Assembly: GCA_964007475.1 (NCBI GenBank)
Contig: OZ023274.1
Coordinates: 52,843,678-52,907,677, forward strand
DNA length: 64,000 bases
DNA from: Hybos culiciformis
Taxonomy: Eukaryota; Arthropoda; Insecta; Diptera; Hybotidae
Reading direction: 5' to 3'
The notes beneath the pieces were generated by a model, which searched no databases, had not been told where the DNA came from, and was given only the letters and a program-made list of their open reading frames with translations. Shown here one piece after another: positions 22,309-32,675 of the stretch. Within the stretch, counting starts at the first letter, position 1; each line of letters begins with the position of its first letter. Both the position numbers and the translations under genes were made by a program.

Positions 22309-24854
22309 ATGGAAATTTACGAAATTGAAAAAAATTTATTTCAACGAACAGAAGATTGTTTAACCGTGTTGAGCTGGAAAAATGATCCAATTCCTGCGTC
22401 AAGAGTGAGAAATGAATGGTCTTATCATGTTGAAATACAAATCGAACCAACTGGTATGTTTAATTTAGAACAGAAAAATATGTTTAAACAGATTTTGCTG
22501 AAATAAAGCTCAGCAGCAAAGAAGACAAAAAAAAATTTCGCTGCTGGCGGCCAATTCATATGTCGGGCTTGAAGGAGAATCTCAAATCGTCGGAGGCTAT
22601 TGTTATTCGCAATTGCAAAGATGATATAAAAATATTCTTTTCCAAAAGTGAAAAGACAACAGAAGTTCATGTTTCTCTTCAAAGTATCTTCTAATGAACT
22701 TTCGATTCACTTTTTCTGAACTTTAGGTCATTTCAAGATTATATATTTTTATTCTCAGTCCGCAATAGATAGGTAGGTATTCCATGAAATTGAAGCACTA
22801 GAAACAGTTAATTTATATTTATTAAGCTTCGTCTCATGTCTTACTGATATTACTGATTAATTTTTTAGGATGGCAAGGCTTATGGAAAATTCCGCGTGCC
22901 ATTTGTGAAGAATTAAAAATCAAATATCCAACATTTGTATTTGGAATGATACAACAAGTTCTATTCAAAGAATTAAAAGCGATTTTTGAAATAATCGCTG
23001 TCCAAGATGAAATTCAACTGCCAGAGGAACAGGAAATTCATTTAGAAGATATTTGGGTGACAAAAGCCCAAGAAAATACAGCTATGAATATTGAACGAAC
23101 TGCTGAAGTTCTCGATAGTTTACGTTTTTTTTATAATCAAATTTGGATGCCATGGGATAATGATAATGATGATGATTTAGATTGGGCAGATAAACATCTT
23201 AATTCCCGAATACGATTTTATTATGATTTAAAAAATAATTATAATATGAGTAGAAATTTGGCATCACATATAAAAATGTTGCTTATCGAGGCCCGGCATA
23301 TACAAGAGCGTCGAGAATATTTAGAACTTGATTTCAGTGATGATGATGATGAGCCAAATGATATTATTCATAAAAAATTAAATAAAAATGAAATATCTGA
23401 TTTAATGAAATTACATTTAAGATTATCAATAATTCGCAATGAAGTTGAAATTTTGGAAAATCCAGAAATGAGAATAATTTATGATGAGTTTAAATTTGGA
23501 GAAAATAAAATGATAATTGATAAAGGCAATTCAAAGGTTTTTATTGTTGCGGTAGAAACAAACCTCTCTGATCACATTAAATTAATGCAAAGTGCAGAAA
23601 AATATATTTCCAACAATCAAATGGTTAAAATATGTTCAACTTTACAGGTTAGTATAGTTAGCTAAGTTATATGAAAGTTTTGCAAATTAAATCCTAGTGC
23701 GTGTGATCTCTGAATCAATTAGCAAATTTTATATTTTCAAAGATTTTGTTTTCGGTTACTTCCAAATTTCAAACTTTATATTAAGTAAAATAAATTCATT
23801 ATTATCCTTTAAAAATTGAATTATTTTTTTTAGGATGCTTTAAATATTTGTAATTCATCGGACACAATTTTGTTATCACCTGGACAGCATTATATAAAAT
23901 TTCTAAATCATATGAATGGAAATGGCCAAATTATTGGCCTATCCATTTCAAATGATAATAACAATAATTTGGCTGAAATAACATGTAACAATGAATTCAT
24001 ATCTAATGTTTTATTCATCTTTAATGGAGGTTTTACTTTGAAGAATTTAATATTAAATTGTAATTCAATTCGAACTGGAATTCTTCTAAAAACTTGTAAT
24101 AATGTAAATTTAGAAAATTGTAAAATTATTGGAAATAAGAATTTCAGCACTAGTCAAGCTATTATTTTGACAGAAAATTCCAAATTATCAATGAGCGATT
24201 GTTTAATTGAAAATTTTTCTACTGGAGTGAAATTAAATGATTCTAGTAAACTAATTTTAAATAATTCAATAATAAAGAAATGTCACACAGGTTTAGAAAT
24301 TCATAATGATGGCAAAGTAGAATTTTCGAAAAATGAGATAATTGATTCAAAAAATTACGGAATTTTATGGAAAACTGTATTTGCTGAAAACTCAAAAAAA
24401 GAAATTTTTGAAAATTTTTCAGAAATTAAAATGTAAGAGCTTTAAAATTTTTTCAATACTTTTTGAGATTTCTGATGTACAACTTATTGCAGAAAATATT
24501 TATTATTCCTCTTTTGATTATTAATGTTTAATATGTTTATTACCCAATTAGAATCTTAACAAGCTTAAATAAAATATTTTTTATGTAAATGAAGAATAAA
24601 ATGTATCATAATGTATTTATATTTTTAGGGAAAATGTAGAAATTTATCCATGGAATGGAAATTGCTTATTTGGAAACAATAAAGGAAATATCGCAATAAT
24701 GGATACAGAAATCATAGCTCAAAAATCTATTCTTGAAAATAGTTTGGTGGATAACTTAGAAGAAAGCGTTATATTCGTAGATGATAGTGATTCACAATCA
24801 CTATCATTTGAAGAATGTGTGAACGTTGAAGAAAGTTTGCTCATAGATGGATGA
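22309..24854 (+). CDS. nesd: Nessun dorma / SHCBP1-like cytokinesis protein
   Basis: Four exons (22309-22453, 22869-23647, 23834-24432, 24629-24854) join in frame to 582 residues. In flies Nessun dorma binds centralspindlin and stabilises ring canals and the contractile ring during germline cytokinesis; the vertebrate relative is SHCBP1. Seen: an N-terminal block (DCLTVLSWKNDPIPASRVR, WQGLWKIPRAICEELK), a helical acidic middle with WVTKAQENTAMNIERTAEVL and LASHIKMLLIEARHIQERRE, then a right-handed beta-helix-type region (about 310-510) of short Asn- and Ile-rich turns such as NLENCKIIGN and LILNNSIIKKC. The tail (about 545-582) is Asp/Glu/Ser-rich. The ATG at 22309 starts the conserved block and its exon carries it whole. 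AATAAA occurs about 120 bases after the stop. The orthology is a judgement from motif order and insect context. Confidence 0.85.
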
Positions 24855-27800
24855 TTCAACTGTGTTGAACAAATTTTTGGAATATTTTTTCCTGTATTCA
24901 AACCAATTTTTTTTTTTTTTTCAAGCTAACAAATTAATTATTTTGTTCCTTATTTAAATGTAATTTTTTTTTAAATAAATATTTTTATGTCAATTTTATC
25001 AAAATACAATGCATTTTATCAAAATTTAATGTATTTTTTTCAACAATCCATTGGCATTTTTCCATAATTTGTCAATCTGAGAATTCAAAATAACAAAACA
25101 ATTTTTTTTTTCACCATAAAATTTTTGTAAATGACAAAATTTAAACAAAAAAAATTATTTTTGTATTTTGTCATTTTGGTTTTGTAATTCGAACTGAAAA
25201 GCTGCATAAAAAAGCGCTCAAAATTTTTCAATTTAAATTTCGAGGGATAATGATTTCTTCCGTTCTTCTATTATTGGTGAAAAAGTATCAAAAAGGCTAT
25301 CAAACCTTCAAAGAAATTTTTATTTCCTTCTTTTTTTTTTTTTTACATTTGATAATAAAATTGTGCTCATCATAAAGTTATATTTTATAAGTTTATTTTA
25401 ACTTTTTTTTTCATTTCTTTTTATTTATATTAATGTTATGTATCATTACTTTTTTTTAATACTGTAATTTTTTGTATAATATAAATTTCGTAAATTCTAC
25501 AATCTATAAACAAAAAATTATTAATTCCTAATATTTTCTTGAAACTTAGTCACGATCGCAAATAACATGCTGAGTTGTTAAAATTCCCTGTAAGTAGTCT
25601 TTCAAATAAATGTCGTGCAAACAGAAATTTTTTCTCATTCTTATATCTCATAAAATAAATTATAATGTATTGTGGATATCCATTATTTTATTTAGAGAAG
25701 TCATAAAAATTAATTAAACTTTCCGTCTTAATAAAATAAATAAGGAAAAAATTTTTTTTTAACAAAAAAATTATAATAAAGTTCTTAACTAGGATTTGAT
25801 TTTTCTATTGAAATAGTAAATTGTATCTTTGCGTTTGTGCCTTGTAGATAATGCCATTAAATCAGCTATTAATATTAGTGAATGAAGATAGAGGTACAAC
25901 TTTGTTATCGGAAAAAATATATCTTCGTTTCCATTGAGTGCTCGCTACTTAGTGTTATTACAAGACACAGTTGTAAAGCTTATATTCGCATGTTTCAGCG
26001 AGTTTAGCTTGCTATACTAATATTAATTTATTTTTTCTTTTCATTTTGGTTCAGATTTTTCTAATATTTGAGTTATTATTAACTACTATCATCTACCGAT
26101 CAGTGTAATATAAACCAATAGATTCTTTTGCAAATATGGACAAGTTTCATAAACGATTATTTTTCATTAATATAATAATTTTTTTTTCGAGTTTTTTATG
26201 ACATATCAGATATTCCTGAGAATACTCATTTAGAATTAAAAAAAATTTTTTTTACGAAATTACATAATTAATATCTAATGAATTTATGTTTATTTTGTTT
26301 TTTATTCATACGAAATTAATTATTTTTCATTTTTTTTAAGAATTATTGTTTATTTAAACAAAACTATGTTTACAAATGAATGTTTATTTTAACGACTTAG
26401 TTTATTAATATGATGTGGGTTAATTCCATCAGAAATTTTTAATTTAAAATTTACGGATGATATGAATTAAGATTTATTTTTGAGTTACAAAAATAGTTAA
26501 ATAAGTTTCAGTGTGTAAAAAAAAACAATTTATGTTTTCCAGATATTTTCTTAAATCCGTTTATGTTTAAGAAATTAATTTTTTTTATTCATAATTTCTT
26601 CTTTTTGATCCGTTTGTATTGAAATATTTTTTTTTTATAAAAAAAAATCTCTAGTATGTAAAAATATTTAAAAAAATGAATTAAAAAAAATTTTCGATAT
26701 TAATTTGTCTCCAAAAATGTTTAATTTATAAATTCAATAAAAAAATCTTTATTATATAATAGTTAATAGTTGACCGTCATTATTAAAGGGTTCTTTGAAT
26801 AGTATAGAAAAAAAAATGAAGAAATAAAATAAATTATAAAACTCAGTAAAACATATTAAAAACACCCCTTATTTTTCATTCCATCTTGGAAAATTGTGAC
26901 TTGAGGCAAAACATTAAAATTTATTTATTTTTCCCAAACATATACCAAAATTTCAAAATATAATTTTTTCCGTGCTACGAACAAGATTTCACAATAGACT
27001 TCTCAATGCTTTAATTATCTTTTGCGTGTTACTTTAAAATTTCGGCATAGTATACTGAACGTAAATGAAAAAAAAAAAATAAAGAAATTAGGTACGTATA
27101 CATACATAATTACATACTACTATTTAGTTTTGAATAAATGTTTTTTTTAGATATAATTTTTCTTAAATTGTCTTTCATAAATCTTCTTGAATTCTACATC
27201 GCTGTGAATTGTGATGCTTAATTGTTTATTTTTCAAATATTATGTTTATTTCTTTATTACCAAATCGATTAAATCCATTACAAAAAATTTAAGTTAATAT
27301 TTTGAAATTCCCTATTTGTTTTTATAAACCGAAAATGTTAGGCCAAAAGATGTCATATATACTGCCAAGATATTAAATGGTCAATGAATTATGAAAAAAT
27401 ATCTAAAACTAATGGCAATAAAAAGTTTTGATTCCTTAATTTATTGAAATGGTTATTAACCAGTTTGGCTAGGATTGTCTTTTGTCATTAAAACAGAATA
27501 AAAAGAACCTAATTTTAAAAATATGTATTATTGAACTTTGTTTTTTTTTTATTTGTAACATTTTAGACAACAATTTATTAAATGATGAATAACGAACTGA
27601 AACTTTTTATAAAATTTTCAATTTCTGTCATAGCTACTAAAAATAAGGTGAGGTGTCATACAGTCAACAGGACATAACGATTTATAAAGTCTCATAACAT
27701 CAATTGACGTTATGACACCCCACCAAAATAATACAAAAATTAAAGCTAAAGATAAAAGGTAGAAAAACTAAAATAATACATAAAAAATTTCTGAATTAAA

Positions 27801-27990
27801 AAACAGACATCTGAATTAAAAATGTTTGCTTTGTTTTATACAATTAAGCGTTAGAATCAATAGTTTCCCTCAACATAATTAATAATTTAGACATAATGTT
27901 TAAATATAATATAAATTTTAATGGAATTGTCAATATTAAAATTAGCTTAATTTATTTTTGACAATTTTTGAATCATTGAAATTTTCTTTT
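24855..27990. other. Intergenic interval, convergent gene ends
   Basis: About 3.1 kb between the 3' ends of nessun dorma and the zinc-finger gene, extremely AT-rich. Only a small 78-bp hairpin element at 27647 stands out. No coding sequence recognised. Confidence 0.5.
27647..27724. mobile_element. 78-bp hairpin MITE
   Basis: The ends GGTGAGGTGTCATA and TTATGACACCCCACC are inverted repeats with one mismatch, and pairing continues weakly towards the middle. AAAATAA lies directly on both sides and may be a 7-bp target duplication, though such a string is common in this DNA. Confidence 0.5.
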
Positions 27991-29847
27991 TTAACCTTGA
28001 CATTCAGTTTGGTGATTTAATTTATCTGTGTCATTGAAAAAACGCTTATCACATAATTCGCACGAATAAACGCAATTTTTTTTTGTTTTTCGATGTTGTA
28101 AAAGAGATCTTTGACTTCGAAAATATTTTCCACAAATATTACATTGCCAAACATCTCTCAAATGTAAAACATCAGAATGAACAGTTTCATGTGATAGACG
28201 CTCATGTAATTCACGTTCTTTTTCATGTACAAAACGTTCCTCACATTCAGAACATTTGAATCGCCTTTCACCCAAATGGAAACGCTGATGATAAATCAAT
28301 TTAGACTTATTTGAAAATTCAAATGGACAAAATTGACATTTAAATGGATGTGTATGTGTTTTGACATGGGTATTAAAAGCAGATTTTCTAGAAAATTTTT
28401 GATGACAGTATTGACATTCAAATTTATCACCAAAATCATTAATCATGTGAACTGCTTTAAAATGACTTAACATAAAATCAAATCGAGTTGTTTCATGATT
28501 ACATATCGGGCATTGATAATGTAAATTTGGCATTCGGAATAAATGTGCTTTAAGCTGTTTAATTTTTCCACATTTAATCATTTCAATTATTTCAATTTTT
28601 GTGGTCGTTGACGTCGTTCTGCTGATGTTAATTTCTTCAATTGGATTTTGTTCGTGCGTAATTTCAATTTTAGCATTTATAAGCGATGGAAATGTTTCTA
28701 AATCATTATCAACAGCTGTTTCAATAATTTCCTCTGTGTAATTTGGTAAAAGAATTTCATTTTGCTCCAATGGACCTAAAATTGATTAAAAATTAAAATA
28801 AATTTGTAAATAATTTGTTATAAACTTGATTGACAAAACTTTTTTCAAATAGAAAATTTTGATACAGAATTTAAAATGCATCGTTTATATTAAAGCGACC
28901 TATTTTCTAGGAAATTCTTAAATTCGTTATGAAAAGAATTTTGAATGTAAGAAAATTTAATTAACTAATATTTTTTCCTATTCTCATCGAGCTGGTTTTT
29001 TAAGTTGCCTATTGTCAGCTTTATTTAAGTGACTAATCAAATTCATTTATTAAATTTTTCGAAAATATATGATTTTTAATACAACTAGGTAGATAAGTAT
29101 TACCGTAATTTTTTTGTATACAACCTATACCTAACTGCCTACAATTGACAATAGTTATAAATTTAGCATACCGGTTATGTCAACTGTATCTGGAATTCCA
29201 TAAATCACTGATGGTGATGAATTCTCTTCAATTATATCTGGTGGTAATGGTTGTTGCAATTGATTATGATCAATTGCTGTAGTTGTTCTTGAAGATGATG
29301 ATGGTGATGATTCTATTGCCATTTGATTTTCATCAGAATCTTGATCATTGAAAACGTCACCGGTTGTTGTTGTCATTGCTCCTGCGACAGATCCATCAGT
29401 TGTTGTTGTTATTATTAAATCTTCAGATAAATAAAGATGTATTTTCATTATGTGATCACGAAAATCACCCATTTTTAAGAATTTCTCAATACAATAGCTG
29501 CAGGTTATTATGAACAAACCATTATCATTTAAAAAATAAATTTCACCTGTTTTGGTGCTCATAACATTTGATGTATCAAAATCTATGCCAATTATATTGG
29601 ATGAACTTATAACATTGTTGTCGTCGCTATTAATTTCATTCTCATCGGCTGCTGTTCCAGCAATTCCGGTCGAATCGGCTGATTCACATGAAATAATTTC
29701 CAAATTATTTTCATAATTTGTTTCCTCTTTGATTTCAATGAATTTATTAAAATTTGTTGTAGTTTTTAAGAAATTTGTTGATTTCAAGCGCAATTCAGCC
29801 GGTTCACCACCAATTAGCGGAGCCTCATCAATATTTATAAAATCCAT
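27991..29847 (-). CDS. C2H2 zinc-finger protein (seven fingers)
   Basis: Two exons (29847-29172 and 28775-27991) give 486 residues. A single finger-like unit sits in exon 1 (CSYCIEKF..HIMKIH, about residue 116) after an acidic N-terminus. A linker rich in Thr, Ser, Asp and Gln follows. Exon 2 carries a cluster of six units: CPICNHE, CQYCHQKFSRKSAFNTH, CQFCPFEFSNKSKLIYH, CSECEERF, CNICGKYF and CELCDKRF. The last two end in Cys rather than His (C2HC). The linkers are mostly not TGEKP. No ZAD, BTB or KRAB domain is seen. Spaced fingers suggest sequence-specific DNA binding and nuclear transcription control, but the target is unknown. The junction reads DITG/GPLEQNE with phase 1 conserved. No named orthologue is recognised. 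Confidence 0.85.
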
Positions 29848-30394
29848 ATTTTTGTGAATTTTCTTTATAGGTATTTTCTTTTTAATTGTTTAATTTTTAA
29901 AAATGTATATAAATTAAATTAAAAATTTATAAAATTATTTTTTTTTTCTCTATTAAAATTACGAAAAAAAAAATTATTTCTTTTTTTTATTACTTAATAA
30001 TTTTGAATTAAATATTGAATATATATACCTATATATTTTTTTTAATTTAGAAAATAAATATTTAATTGGCTTTTTCTTTATTTATTTATTTTTTTCTTCG
30101 AATTGAATCAAAAAAAAAAAACAGCAAAGCAAAGCAAGAATTCTTTTTTATTAATAAAAATGTTTTTTCTTATTTTTTTTTTTTATTTTTTTGTTTTCAA
30201 TTTGACACTTAAAATGTGCCGCGCATTGAAAGTTGAAAGTTATTTTAACAAGACGACAAAATATAGGTTGGTTGAAAGCGGTTGGGTTCTTTAATTTATT
30301 ACGTTAAACTTTCTGCCGATTTGAATTGAACTTATTGTAGTGCTTCTTCCGAAACAATTTTTGGAATAAAATTTCTTTTTGACTTACAAAATAC

Positions 30395-31062
30395 GGGGGT
30401 TGGACATTTGTCCGCGGGACATTTGTCCGCGATTTGTTTTTGTATCGCGGACATAAAAATGACATTTGTCCGCGATTCAAAATGTCTTTTGTCCGTCGCG
30501 GACAAATGTCATTTTCCAAAATGTCATTTGTCCGCGATAAAAATTAATCGCGGACAAATGACATTTTGCAAAATGACATTTGTCCGCTAAAAATCTGAAA
30601 AATCAATCGCGGACAAATGACATTTTGCAAAATGACATTTGTCCGCTAAAAATTAAAAAAAGCAATCGCGGACAAATGACATTTTGGAAAATGACATATG
30701 TCCGCTAAAAATTTGAGGCTAAAGTGCAGGGGGTTGGACATTTGTCCGCGGGACATTTTTCCGCGATTTGTTTTTGTATCGCGGACATAAAAATGACATT
30801 TGTCCGCGATTCAAAATGTCTTTTGTCCGCCGCGGACAAATGACATTTTCCAAAATGTCATTTGTCCGCGATAAAAATTAATCGCGGACAAATGACATTT
30901 TGCAAAATGACATTTGTCCGCTAAAAAGTTAAAAAATCAATCGCGGACAAATGACATTTTGCAAAATGACATTTGTCCGCTAAAAATTAAAAAAAGCAAT
31001 CGCGGACAAATGACATTTTGGAAAATGACATATGTCCGCTAAAAATTTGAGGCTAAAGTGCA
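30395..31062. repeat. 334-bp tandem duplication inside the foldback element
   Basis: Positions 30395-30728 and 30729-31062 are near-identical direct copies. Each begins GGGGGTTGGACATTTGTCCG and ends with TTTGAGGCTAAAGTGCA. They differ by a handful of substitutions, which suggests a recent internal duplication. Confidence 0.85.
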
Positions 31063-31344
31063 GATGACGTGAACCAATCAGAATCGGCACAACAAGAGAG
31101 GGTGGTGGGGGGCGGCGGGCGGGCGGGTGGACTGGTGGTTGGTCAGTGGGATTTGCGGCGTCAGCCGCAAATCCCACTGACCAACCACCAGTCCACCCGC
31201 CCGCCACCACCCTCTCTTTAAGGGGCAAATCGGGCAAAAAAAAAAAAATTGCATATACAAAATGTACGAACAATTTGGGGGGACTCTACCCCTTTTCCCT
31301 TTTCCAAGCTTCAGACGATTCTGAGTGGTTCACGTAATCTGCAG
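31053..31344. mobile_element. GC-rich palindromic insert within the foldback element
   Basis: The outer inverted repeat is GTGCAGATGACGTGAACCA at the left and TGGTTCACGTAATCTGCAG at the right. Inside, 31094-31218 is a near-perfect palindrome whose loop is GTCA (31160-31163), with arms made of GGCGGGCGGGTGGACTGG and GTCAGTGGGATTTGCGGC. A diverged relative of the left part (TAAAGTGCAGTTTATGTGAA) follows the main element at 31672, so this is its own repeat family. Confidence 0.65.
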
Positions 31345-31671
31345 TATCTCCAAAATTGAAAAATCAATCGCGGACAAATGACATTTTGCAAAATGACATT
31401 TGTCCGCTAAAAAAACTGAAAAATCAATCGCGGACAAATGACATTTTGCAAAATGACATTTGTCCGCTAAAAATTAAAAATTTCAATCGCGGACAAATGA
31501 CATTTTGCAAAATGACATTTGTCCGCTAAAAATTCGAAAAATCAATCGCGGACAAATGACATTTTGCAAAATGACATTTGTCCGCGAAGTTTTCCATACA
31601 AATTTCATCGCGGACAAATCTCCCGCGGACAAATGTCACGGCGCCCAAAATACATGTAGAAAATTTTACGG

Positions 31672-31835
31672 CTAAAGTGCAGTTTATGTGAACCACTCAT
31701 AACCGGCTCAAACTTAGAGTGGGGGGGGGCGGTAGAGGCGGTGTCCAAACGTCCAAAACTGAAATTAGTTCTTGGGGCAAAGGCCCTGTTTCGGAAATAT
31801 GGCCCCTCGATTTGCCCCATTTTTTTCTGCAGAAT
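31672..31835. repeat. Fragment related to the GC-rich insert
   Basis: It begins CTAAAGTGCAGTTTATGTGA, continues ACCACTCATAACCGGCTC, then a G-run and GAGGCGG. This aligns with the start of the insert at 31053. It lies just outside the target duplication of the foldback element. Confidence 0.5.
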
Positions 31836-32675
31836 AATTTTATACACGTCTATAAAAATATTGAACTTGGAGTATTTTTGACATTTAATTACACTAACAA
31901 AATACATTAGTTATATTTTTTTATTTTTTATGAAAAAAAATTTCGTGAGTACCACTATTATCTCAGGCGGCTCGATTCGTAAAAAAAACATCAGCCGGCT
32001 GCTTTGTGATTGTGACTCACTACAAAGTTTGTTTTTATTTATTTTTGTAAAAATTTGTAAATAATAATAAGAAAAGAAAAGATAAATATAAAATAGTAAT
32101 AGAAGAATAAACGTAAAAAAAACCATTAAAAACCAGACAAAAAAAAAAGTGAAATGAAAAAGTAATAATTTAAAAAATTTTTAATAGTGTTGTAGAAAGA
32201 AAAGAACAAAGCGAAAAAAATAAAATAAAATAAATTTTTTAGAAAAAAAAAGTAAAAGTTGAATAAACTTAAAAATTTAATGGAGAACAAAATTTTTTTT
32301 GCCAATTCAAAAAACTATTAGAAAATGTAAAATAAAACAAAAGTACCTAATTTATTTTTCAAAATTTCAAGATTTTTATTTAACAAAATAATTTTTTTTT
32401 TTGTCATCCTAAATTGGCCAAAATTATAAAAAAAACCTACAAGTTAAGATTAAATCCAAAAAAAAAAAAAAAAGAAGGCAGATAAAAACTTTTAACAATA
32501 ACAAAGCAGAATTCAATAATTTTTAATCAAAAAATAACAACGAGAAACTACGACGACTACCAACGAATTATACTATCTCTGTGCTAAGCCAACAAGAGTC
32601 AAGAAGACGATTCCATTTTTAACAAATCCACCTTGTGTTTTTTTTTTCTAATAAAGTTCAATACAGCCAACTAAA

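Larger units (their letters stand above)
30387..31653. mobile_element. Foldback transposable element with 8-bp target duplication
   Basis: CAAAATAC at 30387-30394 is repeated at 31646-31653, so the element proper is 30395-31645 (1251 bp). The ends are inverted repeats: GGACATTTGTCCGCGGGACA on the left, with the matching TCCCGCGGACAAATGTC on the right. The body is many tandem palindromic units of CGCGGACAAATGACATTTTG followed by its mirror, separated by short AT-rich spacers. No transposase is encoded. An 8-bp duplication would fit a hAT or Foldback-type mobiliser. It is strikingly CpG-rich compared with the host DNA. Confidence 0.85.
29848..32675. other. Divergent region carrying a foldback transposon
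   Basis: The 5' flanks of the zinc-finger gene (minus) and the TMEM104 gene (plus) face each other across 2.8 kb. Nearly half is the foldback element at 30395-31645 and a related fragment to its right. The stretch 31900-32675 is A-rich and may hold the TMEM104 leader. Confidence 0.5.

Noticed and set aside
30395..31645. Regularly spaced repeats resembling a CRISPR array
   Set aside because: Units are palindromic with short, similar spacers, lie in a eukaryotic genome and are enclosed by inverted ends with a target duplication: a foldback transposon.
30304..31910. Five or six ORFs over the foldback element, some Arg/Pro-rich
   Set aside because: They follow the palindromic repeat units on both strands and encode no transposase motif.
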